From: Candidatus Dormiibacter inghamiae | GTDB taxonomy: Bacteria; Chloroflexota; Dormibacteria; Dormibacterales; Dormibacteraceae | DNA length: 49,120 nucleotides | Direction of reading: 5' to 3' | Assembly (NCBI GenBank): GCA_016464825.1 | Contig: JAEKNQ010000064.1 | Span: 1 to 49,120 of the forward strand | Part shown: piece by piece, positions 8,675-16,696 of the stretch | Numbering within the stretch: the first letter of the stretch is position 1 | Layout of the letters: each line of letters opens with the position of its first letter | The notes under the pieces: model-generated | Database searches by the model: none | What the model was told of the DNA's origin: nothing | Seen by the model: only the letters and a program-made list of their open reading frames with translations | Translations under genes and position numbers: made by a program

Positions 8675-10726
8675 CTAGTTCTCCGGACGGAGGCGGGCGT
8701 CGACGCTCAGGATGTGAGCTGGGGAGTTGGCGGGGTCCAATTCAATGTAGTTCCAACGAACACTGTTCCAGACGTAGAGGTCGCTGTTCAACTCATCGCG
8801 AACAAGTACCTCAGGCCGACCGGGCGGGGTCTGTGCAGGCAGCTCGACCCAGCCCGACTGCCGCCAGCGCGGATCCAGATTCACAACGATGATCATCGGG
8901 TCCGAGCCGTCGGCAGCAGTCTTGGCGTAGGCCAGCAGGCGCTCGTTGTCGGTAGCCAGAAAACGGAGGGTCCGGTCCTGCTGCAGAGCGGGATGCTCGC
9001 GCCGGATCCGGTTCACCCGCGCGATCAAATGCCGCAGGCTGCGCGGAGCTTGCCGATCCCAATGCCTCACCTGGTACTTCTCGGAGTCCAGATAGTCCTC
9101 CCGGCCGACGCTTAGTGGCCGATTGTCTGCCAGCTCGAAGGCGGGACCGAAGATGCCGTAACTGGCTGTGAGCGTGGCCGCCAGCACCAAGCGCAGCGCG
9201 TTGGCGTTGCGCCCCCCCACCTGCAGGGCCTCGGTCAGGATGTCGGGGGTGTTGGGCCAAAAGCTCGGCCGGAAGAATTGGGAGGCTTCCCGACGGGTGA
9301 GCTCGGTCATGTACTCGCGCAGCTCGCTGGCAGTATCGCGCCAGGCGAAGTACGTGTAGGACTGGTTGAAGCCCAGCTTGGCCAGGCGATACATCAGCTT
9401 GGGCCGGGTGAACGCCTCGGCGAGGAAGATCAGCTCCGGGTGCTTGGCCTTTAGGCAACCGATCGTCCACTCCCAGAACTGAAAGGGCTTGGTGTGCGGA
9501 TTGTCCACCCGAAAGACGCTCACCCCCTGCTCGACCCAGAACTCGAAGATGCCGCAGAGCTCCCGCCAGAGCTCCCGCCAATCAGCGCAGTTGAAATCAA
9601 ACGGGTAGATGTCCTGATACCTCTTGGGTGGGTTCTCCGCGTATTGGATGGTGCCGTCCGGGCGGTGCTGGAACCACTCGGGATGGTCCTTCACATAGGG
9701 ATGATCAGGCGAGGCCTGGAACGCGATGTCCAGCGCCACCTTCAAGCCGTGTCGATCCGCCTCAGCGACGAGGTGTCGGAAGTCCGCCAGCGTGCCCAGC
9801 TTGGGATGCACCGCCTTGTGGCCGCCCTCGGTGCCCCCGATCGCCCATGGACTGCCAACGTCCCCAGCCACGGCCGCCACGTTATTGTTTGGTCCCTTGC
9901 GGTACTGGCTCCCGATGGGATGTATCGGCGGCAGATAGAGGATGTCGAAGCCCATCCCCGCCACATAAGGCAGCTGCCGCTCAACGTCACGCAGCGTGCC
10001 ATGCTGTCCGGGCTCCACCGCGGCCGAGCGAGGGAACATCTCGTACCAGGCTGAGAAGCGAGCCAGCTCCGGGTCGACGCTGATCGCCAGCTCCCGTTCG
10101 TAGTCGGTGGCGAAACGCTGGTCTGGAGGCTGCTGCTGCATAAGTTCGGCCAGGCGCGGCTCTAGAGCATGCTCGACGCCGCCGCCTGTCGCCAGCTGTC
10201 GGGCGAATTGCTTCAACTGTGCCGCTGCCTCGCCTCGGGCCCTGTCAGCAGCCTCCCCGACCAGCGCGGCGCCGATCCGAAGGTCGACGCTCAAGTCCTG
10301 CCCAGCTTCCAGGCGACTGCGTAGGTCGCGCAGCCAGGTCTGGAAATGATCCACCCAGGCCTGCACCGTGTAGTGGTGACCACCCAGCTGGTCGACGTGA
10401 AACGCGGCCCACCAGCGGTCGTTGCCCAGCGGCCGCATCGGCGCCTGGCGCCAGTCCTTGTCGCCGGCCGGCCTGTGCAGCACGCGCGCCGCGACCACGT
10501 CATGACCGTCGGCGAACACGTCAGCCTCCACCCTTACCGACTCACCCAGCACCCGCTTGATGGGAAATCGACCGGCATCGATCTCTGGGGTGACGTTCTC
10601 GATCACCGCCTGGCCCAATCTTTCACCCTTCGCTGCGGATGATCCGACAACTTCCTTTGGCTGCGGCCGCTGAAGGTCAGCCTTACGTCGCTGCGGTAGC
10701 CGTTTCACGTCATCAGCCGCTTCCAA
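8675..10726 (-). CDS. glgE: Alpha-1,4-glucan:maltose-1-phosphate maltosyltransferase
   Basis: GlgE (683 residues) extends alpha-1,4-glucan with maltosyl units from maltose-1-phosphate and releases phosphate. The N-domain (about 55-270) carries DVFADGHDVVAARV, and the GH13_3 barrel follows. The nucleophile is D408 in RVDNPHTKP and the acid/base residue is E437 in FLAEAFTRP; both motifs are diagnostic for GlgE. The first 50 residues are charged and poorly conserved, so a later start is possible. The GTG/ATG used here overlaps the phosphatase gene upstream by 14 bases, as expected in an operon. Loss of GlgE with active maltokinase causes toxic maltose-1-phosphate build-up in mycobacteria, which fits the tight gene order. 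Confidence 0.96.
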   Translation of the reverse strand: MEAADDVKRLPQRRKADLQRPQPKEVVGSSAAKGERLGQAVIENVTPEIDAGRFPIKRVLGESVRVEADVFADGHDVVAARVLHRPAGDKDWRQAPMRPLGNDRWWAAFHVDQLGGHHYTVQAWVDHFQTWLRDLRSRLEAGQDLSVDLRIGAALVGEAADRARGEAAAQLKQFARQLATGGGVEHALEPRLAELMQQQPPDQRFATDYERELAISVDPELARFSAWYEMFPRSAAVEPGQHGTLRDVERQLPYVAGMGFDILYLPPIHPIGSQYRKGPNNNVAAVAGDVGSPWAIGGTEGGHKAVHPKLGTLADFRHLVAEADRHGLKVALDIAFQASPDHPYVKDHPEWFQHRPDGTIQYAENPPKRYQDIYPFDFNCADWRELWRELCGIFEFWVEQGVSVFRVDNPHTKPFQFWEWTIGCLKAKHPELIFLAEAFTRPKLMYRLAKLGFNQSYTYFAWRDTASELREYMTELTRREASQFFRPSFWPNTPDILTEALQVGGRNANALRLVLAATLTASYGIFGPAFELADNRPLSVGREDYLDSEKYQVRHWDRQAPRSLRHLIARVNRIRREHPALQQDRTLRFLATDNERLLAYAKTAADGSDPMIIVVNLDPRWRQSGWVELPAQTPPGRPEVLVRDELNSDLYVWNSVRWNYIELDPANSPAHILSVDARLRPEN

Positions 10727-11471
10727 CGCGCAGCAGGTCCTGGGCCATTTGGTGGAGCTCTGGGCTGGCCGAAGCGAGGATGGTCGAGCGGCCAGTCAGA
10801 TCGGCTGGGAGCCGCGCCAGCGGCTTACCGCCCAGATCGGTCACCAGGCCGCCGACCTCGGCGATCATCAGCGCACTGGCGGCGAGATCCAGGCAGCGGG
10901 CAGCGATTGGCGAACAGTGCACGTCGATGCCGCCGGCCGCTGTGTGAGCGAGCGACAGCGCCATGGAGCCCAGGAGCCGCACCTTGGCCGCCCGCTCAAT
11001 CAGCGCCTGCGCTGTGAGCAGACTGCCGGGACCGCTTTCCAGGCCCAGCACTTCGATCCGGTCACGGCTCCCGGCAGGAAAGGGCCGCAGGCGCTGACCG
11101 TTCCGATGTACACCACCACCGCGGATCGTGTGCCAGCGCTCACCGCTGACCAGGTTTTGGACGTAGCCCACCTGCGCCTCGCCCAATGTGGGACCGGCAA
11201 CCAGGCAGAGCATGGTGCCGACCACCGGCAGTCCGCGCTGAGCGTTCAGGCTGCCGTCCACCGGGTCCAGAAGCACGCGGGGAAAGGGTGCGCCGAACTC
11301 GATCAGCCCGGCTTCCTCGGAGAGCACCGAAAAGCGCTCCCCGCCACTGCAAAGCTTTTGCAGCTCAACCACCACCACCTCCTCCGCCCGCCTGTCCAGT
11401 TCCAGGGTGCGGTCTCCACCCTCTCCCCGGCCGTGCTCTTCACGACCCGCCGCCGTGCCCAGAAGGGGCAC
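10713..11471 (-). CDS. Inositol monophosphatase-family phosphatase
   Basis: The product is 252 residues. The metal-binding motif LLDPVDGSLN near residue 67 (family DPxDGT) and the second motif ARCLDLAASALMIAEVGG near 190 (family WDxAAG) place it in the IMPase/SuhB/CysQ superfamily. Ser and Cys replace the usual Thr and Trp. Substrate unknown: inositol phosphate, PAP or a sugar phosphate are all possible, and the operon suggests a sugar phosphate. The start is uncertain. Coding-like sequence (LLDEQGWLEIFSGLGTLIAE) continues in frame upstream of the GTG at 11471 but has no ATG/GTG/TTG before an in-frame stop, so a CTG start near 11535 is possible. It overlaps glgE by 14 bases. Confidence 0.8.
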   Translation of the reverse strand: MPLLGTAAGREEHGRGEGGDRTLELDRRAEEVVVVELQKLCSGGERFSVLSEEAGLIEFGAPFPRVLLDPVDGSLNAQRGLPVVGTMLCLVAGPTLGEAQVGYVQNLVSGERWHTIRGGGVHRNGQRLRPFPAGSRDRIEVLGLESGPGSLLTAQALIERAAKVRLLGSMALSLAHTAAGGIDVHCSPIAARCLDLAASALMIAEVGGLVTDLGGKPLARLPADLTGRSTILASASPELHQMAQDLLRVGSG

Positions 11472-11538
11472 GACTGCCTCGGCGATCAGCGTGCCCAGGC
11501 CGGAGAAAATCTCCAGCCAGCCCTGCTCGTCCAGCAGC

Positions 11539-11949
11539 TCAGCGGTTCCGGCGCCAGACCAGGAGTAGGCCGAGCGCGATCAGCAGGGCCGGTCCGATCA
11601 GACGGGCGTCTAGCAGGTGCAGCGTGAAGGGCAGGCAGAAGATGCCAAACAGGAGCAGGGCGAAGCTGAAGAGCTGGCGAGAGCGGACCAGCAGCCGCTG
11701 GCTATGGCCCCCGGTCAGCCAGTCCAGCTCCTGAACCCAACCTGGGCGGCGGATCAGTCCGAACCCACCGACCAGCACAAAGAGCGCCGGCCAGAAGCGG
11801 AGCACCCCCGCGCCACGACCGGAGAGTGCGAGCGCCGCCACCAGCAGGCCGGCGAGGACCAGGAGCAGGCCGAGACCGGAGATCCCGCGCCGCCCTGAGC
11901 CATAAACATGCGACTGCTGACGATTCCGAAGCCCGCCGAGCGTTGCCAT
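11539..11949 (-). CDS. Small membrane protein, four predicted TM helices
   Basis: The 136-residue product has a basic N-terminus followed by hydrophobic stretches at about 25-45, 50-66, 92-110 and 112-130, ending in WRRNR. The pattern (paired hairpins, RRPGWVQELD between them) resembles LiaF/DUF5668-type small membrane proteins, but no diagnostic motif was found. It is co-directional with its neighbours. The role is unknown; it may be a structural or accessory protein of the same operon. Confidence 0.7.
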   Translation of the reverse strand: MATLGGLRNRQQSHVYGSGRRGISGLGLLLVLAGLLVAALALSGRGAGVLRFWPALFVLVGGFGLIRRPGWVQELDWLTGGHSQRLLVRSRQLFSFALLLFGIFCLPFTLHLLDARLIGPALLIALGLLLVWRRNR

Positions 11950-11976
11950 CGCAGCCAGTCTAGTTGGCTGCCGGTC

Positions 11977-12450
11977 TTACCTGAGCTCCGCGAGAAAGGT
12001 CGCGGCGGCGCTCACGGCCTCTTCCAGCGCCGGGCGGAGATCGTGCCCAGCGCCGGCCAGCTGGACCAATCGGCCGGTCCTGAGACGGGGCATCACGCGG
12101 ACCAATTCGGCCCCAGGTGCCCAATCGTCGTCGCAACCGTTGACAATGAGGGCGCGACAGCCGATCCGGGGCCAGTGGGCGGTCCGGCGCTCGGCCTGAC
12201 CGCGGAGTGGGAAGCTGAACGCGATCACTCCTGCAAAGGCTTGCTCGGCGGCCGCGAGAGTCGCGACCCGACCTCCGAAGGAGACCCCCGCCGCGACCAC
12301 CCGGGGACCCGCGACGGACAGAAAGGCAGGCACAGCGCGCTCCGCCGGTCCAATCGGAAGCTCGAGCGCATCGGCGGCGAATCCAAGGCGGCGCAGGCCT
12401 GCCACGTAGGGCTCAACCTGCGCTGCTCCGCCGCGCCAGCCCGGTGCCAC
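11977..12450 (-). CDS. Alpha/beta hydrolase (dienelactone hydrolase/Tex30-like)
   Basis: This is a 157-residue minimal alpha/beta hydrolase. The nucleophile elbow is GVSFGGR near residue 54-60, the acidic residue lies in VNGCDDDWAP near 107, and the histidine is in GAGHDLRP near 135. The size and single-domain layout match the KANL3/Tex30-like small hydrolases. The GTG start at 12450 sits nine bases after the stop of the flippase gene, and AAGG precedes it. A frame in ATG at 12452 is out of phase and rejected. The substrate is unknown. Confidence 0.75.
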   Translation of the reverse strand: MAPGWRGGAAQVEPYVAGLRRLGFAADALELPIGPAERAVPAFLSVAGPRVVAAGVSFGGRVATLAAAEQAFAGVIAFSFPLRGQAERRTAHWPRIGCRALIVNGCDDDWAPGAELVRVMPRLRTGRLVQLAGAGHDLRPALEEAVSAAATFLAELR

Positions 12451-12458
12451 ATAAACCT

Positions 12459-13886
12459 TCAGCGGCGCAGCCTGAGCCCTCGCAGGAAGAGGTCCAACTC
12501 CTCCCTCTCGATCGCCCGCAGCAGCACCAGCCCGAGCCCGTAGACGAGAGCCCCCGCGGGCGCACTCAAGAAGATCGACCGCCCAGCCAGCGGAACCAAG
12601 ACCACGCCCATGATGAGCCCTGCCAGGAGAATGCGCCAGGAGAGCCTGACGAACGGCAAATTCAACCGCCGACCGACGAAGTACCAGCCGGCAACCGAGA
12701 AGGCGGCTTCGGTCACCACTGTTGTGGCGCTGGCCGCGAGGTAGCCGTAGATGGGAATCAGGATCAGGTTCAGGCCGATGTTCACAACCACCGCTATGCC
12801 CGTCGCCCAGGCGAAAAGGTCCTGCCTATCAATGGCGTAGAGCATCGCTGTGAAGCAGGAGTTGGCGAAGAGGAAGACTATGGCCAGGGACAGTATCCGA
12901 AGCGAGGGCTCCGACTCGGGGAAGAGCCGGAAGAGACGGCCGATAGGATGCGCCAAAAGCAGTGTGCCCACTGACAGCGGCCAACCCAGGAGGATCAGGA
13001 TTTTGAAGAATCGCCCATAAGCCACTGCCAGCCGCGGGCCCGGCTCTTGGTGGTAAACGCCCAGCAGCGGGTAGACGACTGCCTGGACTGCCAGCGGCAC
13101 GAATTGGAGTGCCTCGAACGGCTTGTAGGCCAGCTGGTACCAGCCCACCTCCTGGTAGGCGCGGAAGTGCTGCAGGATCGGCACGTCGGCTCGGAAGTAC
13201 AGGTTGGTCAGAAACGAGCCCAGAGCGAAGGGAAAGGCCAGCTTCAGCCACGTGCGCAGAAGCTGCCCATCCACTCCGGTCGAGCCCTTGGCGAGACCAG
13301 CCAGGCGGATGACCAGCAGGCTGTAGACACAGGTGAAGCCATAGCTGGCCGCGTAGACCCAGACGAAGTAAGCAATGCCCTGCCCGAAGCGAGCGCCGAG
13401 GAAGATGCCGCCCGCCTGGATCACAGTTTCGGCCAGGATGGCGACGGCTTCGAACTCCAACCGGCCCTGGGCGTAGAAGGTGTTGCGGATCAGGGTGGCG
13501 TAGGTGGTCAGCGCAAGGAGCAGCGCTCCGGGCAGGAAGAGTCCACCCAGCCTCGCAGAAAGGAGTGCAGCCCCGAGTAGAGCAGCGGCAGCCGCTGCCA
13601 GGGGCAGCTTGCCCAGCAGCAGAGTGCCCAGGTAGGTCGGCAGCCGCCCGGGCGCGCGCGCGGCCTCCCGCGTGTAGAGGGAGCTCAGTCCGAAGTCAGC
13701 CACCACACTGACGAGCGCGCTGTACGCGATGAGCGTGGCGTACTGGCCGTAGCGTTCGGCGCCCAAGTGCGAAGCCAGCTTCAGCACCACCACGAGCGCC
13801 ACCAGCCGGGAGACAACGCGGACGGCCAGGATCAGGCTCGCGTTGAGGACTGTACGAGAGCCCAGCCGGCCAGCTTGCTCGCTCAA
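12459..13886 (-). CDS. Polysaccharide/lipid-linked oligosaccharide flippase (Wzx/MATE-like)
   Basis: With a TTG start at 13884-13886 the product is 475 residues with about 12-14 hydrophobic segments. The N-terminal pattern (SRTVLNASLILAVRVVSRLVALVVV) and AERYGQYATLIAYSALVSVVADFGL are typical of the MOP/PST flippase family. Longer starts up to 14093 exist but run across the start of the divergent peptidase gene and encode low-complexity Pro/Arg-rich sequence, so they are rejected. It heads the seven-gene minus-strand block ending in glgB. It may export a glycan precursor, but a link to the GlgE pathway is only positional. Confidence 0.85.
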   Translation of the reverse strand: MSEQAGRLGSRTVLNASLILAVRVVSRLVALVVVLKLASHLGAERYGQYATLIAYSALVSVVADFGLSSLYTREAARAPGRLPTYLGTLLLGKLPLAAAAAALLGAALLSARLGGLFLPGALLLALTTYATLIRNTFYAQGRLEFEAVAILAETVIQAGGIFLGARFGQGIAYFVWVYAASYGFTCVYSLLVIRLAGLAKGSTGVDGQLLRTWLKLAFPFALGSFLTNLYFRADVPILQHFRAYQEVGWYQLAYKPFEALQFVPLAVQAVVYPLLGVYHQEPGPRLAVAYGRFFKILILLGWPLSVGTLLLAHPIGRLFRLFPESEPSLRILSLAIVFLFANSCFTAMLYAIDRQDLFAWATGIAVVVNIGLNLILIPIYGYLAASATTVVTEAAFSVAGWYFVGRRLNLPFVRLSWRILLAGLIMGVVLVPLAGRSIFLSAPAGALVYGLGLVLLRAIEREELDLFLRGLRLRR

Positions 13887-13907
13887 TTCGCCAGTATCGT
13901 ATGCGGA
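13884..13907. promoter_or_regulatory. Overlapping divergent promoters, probably leaderless on both sides
   Basis: The two starts face away from each other with only 14-20 bases between them. On plus, TATCGT (13895-13900) used as -10 would put +1 at 13907, the second in-frame ATG of the peptidase. On minus, GATACT (13898 to 13893) used as -10 would put +1 at 13886, the T of the flippase TTG. The two -10 boxes overlap. No Shine-Dalgarno is present on either side, which agrees with leaderless mRNAs. Confidence 0.4.
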
Positions 13908-14725
13908 TGCCCGTCCCGCGTTGGGCGATCCTCGCTCTGGCTTCCCTTGTCTGCTGGGCCGGCGCCGCTGGTGTCGGTTACCACCAATACCAGCGGCTGC
14001 AGGCCGACAAGACCCCGCCGCCGCCCCAGACGCAGGCGGTGGTGAAGGCTCCGGCCACCGCGGCACCCACGCCGACCGCCACCGAGGCGCCAAGCGCGGC
14101 TCCGACGCCGGTCCCGACGCCTACGCCGCTGCCAGTCTCGCTCCAGATCCAGGGAGTGCCCTTCACCATCCAGGCTCCCTTCCAGAAATGGGACGCTGCG
14201 CATGAGGAGTACTGCGAGGCGGCCACCGTGCTGATGGTCGGCCAGTACTACGACGGGGACCACCGCAGCCTCATTCCGCCTGCCGAGGCGGACTCGACGA
14301 TGGTCAAGCTGGTCGCCTGGGAACGGAGCAACTATCGCAGCCTCGACCTCCGCCTGGACCAGGTCGCCCAGGTGGGAGCGCAGTTCTACAAGGTGCAGGG
14401 CAGCGTAGTGCCGGTGGATCTGGATGTGCTGAAGGAGCACCTCGCGGCCGGCCGGCCTGTGATCATCCCTGTCATGACCTGGGGCGGTCCGGGCGGCACC
14501 AAGATTTATCCCACCTATGGCGGAAAGAGCGTCTACCACGTGATAGTGGTGATCGGCTACGACTCCGCGAAGGACCTGCTCTACACCAACGATCCCGGCT
14601 TGAAGGAAGGGCAGGGCCTGGCCTACAAGTGGGAGGTGCTCTCCTCCGCCATCGACGCCCAGACCGCCAGCCCGGCGACTACCGTCCGCCAGGGCCGCGT
14701 CATGCTCGTTTTCCAGCCGAAATAG
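13901..14725 (+). CDS. Membrane-anchored C39-like cysteine peptidase
   Basis: The 274-residue product has an N-terminal membrane anchor or uncleaved signal (residues 6-28), a long Pro/Thr/Ala-rich linker (about 38-80), then a Peptidase_C39_2-type papain-like domain. The likely Cys is in AHEEYCEAATVLM near residue 107, the His in VYHVIVVIGYD near 213, and an Asn/Asp in YTNDPG near 231. The family cleaves peptides or acts as an extracytoplasmic amidase; the substrate is not predictable. The ATG at 13901 and the one at 13907 are both possible; the second fits a leaderless transcript. It converges on rplL with the rplL terminator between them. Confidence 0.8.
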   Translation: MRMPVPRWAILALASLVCWAGAAGVGYHQYQRLQADKTPPPPQTQAVVKAPATAAPTPTATEAPSAAPTPVPTPTPLPVSLQIQGVPFTIQAPFQKWDAAHEEYCEAATVLMVGQYYDGDHRSLIPPAEADSTMVKLVAWERSNYRSLDLRLDQVAQVGAQFYKVQGSVVPVDLDVLKEHLAAGRPVIIPVMTWGGPGGTKIYPTYGGKSVYHVIVVIGYDSAKDLLYTNDPGLKEGQGLAYKWEVLSSAIDAQTASPATTVRQGRVMLVFQPK

Positions 14726-14792
14726 CGGCGCCGCTGCAGAACGCGTCGGAGCCGGCACCAGCCTGGCTCCATCGAGCTGACGATGGCAGCAG

Positions 14793-14828
14793 AAAAGGGG
14801 CGCCTCGCTGTCCACAGCGAAGCGCCCC
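14793..14828 (-). terminator. Intrinsic terminator of the rplJ-rplL operon
   Basis: A long GC-rich hairpin (arms 14797-14811 and 14814-14828, with one mismatch) ends in TTTT on the minus strand (AAAA at 14793-14796 on plus). It lies about 20 bases after the rplL stop and 65 bases after the stop of the convergent peptidase gene. Confidence 0.85.
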
Positions 14829-14846
14829 CGATGTCGGCTCTGCCGG

Positions 14847-15245
14847 CTACTTTACCTCGACAATGGCTCCTGCCTCGCGCAGTCGGGTGGCCGCCTTGTC
14901 GGCGTCCTCCTTGCTGACGCCTTCGAGGACGTTCTTGGGCGCCGCGTCGACCAGGTCCTTCGCCTCCTTCAGACCCAGCTGGCTCAACTCGCGGACAGCC
15001 TTGATCACATTGATCTTGCTCTCGCCGATGCCGCTCAGCAGAACCGTGAACTCGGTCTGCTCCTCAGCGGCGGGCTCAGCCGGCCCTGCGGCGGGAGCTG
15101 CCGCGCCGGCTGCCGGGGCCGCCACAGCTGCTGCAGCCTTGATGCCGAACTCGTCCTCGATCGCCTTGACGGCCTCTACCACGTCGAGTACGCTCCATTC
15201 CTTGAGCGCTTCGATGAAGTCCTTGGGGGTTACCTTGGTTGCCAT
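14847..15245 (-). CDS. rplL: 50S ribosomal protein L7/L12
   Basis: Stalk protein of the 50S subunit (132 residues), present as dimers bound to L10 and recruiting translation GTPases. The N-terminal dimerisation part runs to about residue 33, followed by an Ala/Gly/Pro hinge (about 38-58). The conserved C-domain has [20 protein letters not shown] and the [12 protein letters not shown] helix. AGGAGG lies six bases before the ATG. It is followed by a terminator rather than by rpoB, so RNA polymerase genes are not in this operon. Confidence 0.98.
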   Translation of the reverse strand: MATKVTPKDFIEALKEWSVLDVVEAVKAIEDEFGIKAAAAVAAPAAGAAAPAAGPAEPAAEEQTEFTVLLSGIGESKINVIKAVRELSQLGLKEAKDLVDAAPKNVLEGVSKEDADKAATRLREAGAIVEVK

Positions 15246-15278
15246 TGATCCTCCTAAAGAGATTGCCAGAGACCTTCG

Positions 15279-15827
15279 CTAAGCCGCGGTTGCGGCTTCG
15301 CTGTTCAACTTCGTTCGATAGGCTTCGAGTAATCCCAGCAGCATCTGCACGGGCGCCTGCATCGTGCCCACCAGCTGCGCGATAGGGCTCTGCAGCGTGC
15401 CCAGCAGCTGCGCCAGCAACACTTCCCGCGACGGCAGGTCGGCCGTCTGCCTGACCTGATCGGCGGCCATCACCCGACCTTCCACGAGGCCACCGATCAC
15501 TTCGAGCGGCAATCGGGTCTGTCGCGTGTACTCGGCCAAGAGCTTGGCAGGGGCGCTCAGCTCGCCGAAGCCAAAGGCGATGGCGACTGGCCCGATCAGC
15601 ATCCGATCGATCTCCGCCGAGCCGTGGCCCGAGTCCTGCGCCGCCCGCCGGGCCAGCGTGTTCTTTACCACCCTGTACTCGACGTTCTGGGCTCTCAGGC
15701 GGTTGCGCAGGTCGTGTAGCTGAGCTACGGTCAGGCCGCGATAGTGGGTGATGACGGCGGCCTTCGCCGTCCGAAGCTTTTCGGTGAGCTCCTGGACCTG
15801 CTCGGTTTTCCTTGCCTTGGGTGCCAT
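15279..15827 (-). CDS. rplJ: 50S ribosomal protein L10
   Basis: L10 (182 residues) anchors the L7/L12 stalk to 23S rRNA. The N-terminus shows VQELTEKLRTAKAAVITHYRGLTVAQLHDLR-like sequence, and VVKNTLARRAAQ lies near residue 57. The C-terminal helix (about 140-182) that binds L7/L12 dimers is present. The ATG at 15827 lies seven bases after GGAGG, which is itself the 3' arm of a terminator-like hairpin in the leader, so initiation and attenuation are linked. It is about 140 bases downstream of rplA. Confidence 0.98.
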   Translation of the reverse strand: MAPKARKTEQVQELTEKLRTAKAAVITHYRGLTVAQLHDLRNRLRAQNVEYRVVKNTLARRAAQDSGHGSAEIDRMLIGPVAIAFGFGELSAPAKLLAEYTRQTRLPLEVIGGLVEGRVMAADQVRQTADLPSREVLLAQLLGTLQSPIAQLVGTMQAPVQMLLGLLEAYRTKLNSEAATAA

Positions 15828-15862
15828 AAAAAATCCTCCGTGCTCTTAGACAGGCACGGAGG
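15828..15862 (-). terminator. Attenuator hairpin that also sequesters the rplJ ribosome binding site
   Basis: On the minus strand a perfect 9-bp stem (CCTCCGTGC at 15862-15854, GCACGGAGG at 15843-15835) with a ten-base loop is followed by A and six T (15833-15828), then directly by the rplJ ATG. The 3' arm contains the GGAGG Shine-Dalgarno of rplJ. Formation of the hairpin would therefore both terminate transcription and block translation. Confidence 0.75.
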
Positions 15863-15945
15863 CTCAGCGGACAGACCTCTTCGGTGCCTCGGCAGGTTGA
15901 TTAAGGCTGTCAGAGCCCCCTGCTGTCTGTGGCGGTCTTTCATTC
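15863..15945 (-). promoter_or_regulatory. Ribosomal protein L10 leader
   Basis: The 143-base gap between rplA and rplJ holds the conserved pattern of the autoregulatory L10 leader, read on the minus strand. CACAGACAGCAGG (15931-15919) is followed by CTTAATCAACCTGCCGAGG (15905-15887). GGTCTGTCCGC (15878-15868) then pairs with the first segment. The family binds L10(L7/L12) and lowers rplJL expression when the complex is in excess. Here it leads straight into the attenuator hairpin at 15828-15862. Confidence 0.8.
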
Positions 15946-15970
15946 TACAGCCGGGCCAGCCGGCTCAGCT

Positions 15971-16696
15971 CTAGGCGGTGGTGAGTTTGGCGGCTTCCCG
16001 CACGTCGATCGGCACTGAGGGACCCATGGTAGTGGTCAGGTAGGCAGTTCGGAAGTACTGACCCTTGGCGGCGGACGGCTTGTTCCGCACCAGGGCTTCG
16101 ACCACTGCGGAGAGATTCTCGCCCAGCGACTGCTCGCTGAAGGACACCTTGCCAATCGCCACATGGACGATGCCGAACTTGTCGGTGCGGTACTCGACGC
16201 GACCGCCCTTGACCTCTTTCACAGCACGACCGACGTCGAACGTGACGGTGCCCGACTTGGGGTTTGGCATGAGCCCCCGCGGTCCGAGGGTTTTGCCCAG
16301 CGGGCCCACCTTGCTCATCATGTCAGGCGTCGCGATGGCGACGTCGAACTCGGTCCAGCCATCCTTCACCCTCGCAATGAGGTCGTCCCCACCGACGATG
16401 TCAGCGCCTGCGTCCTGCGCCTCCTTCGCCTTGTCGCCGCCTACGAAACAGGCGACGCGCACCGTCTTGCCTGTGCCGTTGGGCAGGGAAACCGCTCCCC
16501 TGACCATCTGCTCGGCGTGGCGGGGGTCGACCCCAAGCCGGATGTGGGCTTCAACAGTCGCATCGAAGCGGGCGGTGGAAGTGTCCCTGACCACCTGAAC
16601 AGCCTGGACCGGGGCCAGGCCCTCCTCTCTGCCGGCAAGGGCTTCTTCAACCCGCTTTCGGGCCTCGGCGTACTTCTTTCCGTGCTTGCTACCCAA
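15971..16696 (-). CDS. rplA: 50S ribosomal protein L1
   Basis: L1 (241 residues) binds 23S rRNA at the E-site stalk and often represses its own operon. The family signature is seen in [20 protein letters not shown] near 130-150, with [20 protein letters not shown] near the N-terminus. The start overlaps the end of rplK by eight bases. Transcription continues into the L10 leader. Confidence 0.98.
   Translation of the reverse strand: MGSKHGKKYAEARKRVEEALAGREEGLAPVQAVQVVRDTSTARFDATVEAHIRLGVDPRHAEQMVRGAVSLPNGTGKTVRVACFVGGDKAKEAQDAGADIVGGDDLIARVKDGWTEFDVAIATPDMMSKVGPLGKTLGPRGLMPNPKSGTVTFDVGRAVKEVKGGRVEYRTDKFGIVHVAIGKVSFSEQSLGENLSAVVEALVRNKPSAAKGQYFRTAYLTTTMGPSVPIDVREAAKLTTA

Noticed and set aside
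13887..14093. N-terminal extension of the flippase
   Set aside because: The extra codons run across the start of the divergent peptidase gene and give Pro/Arg-rich sequence unlike the family, whose first TM segment fits the TTG at 13886.
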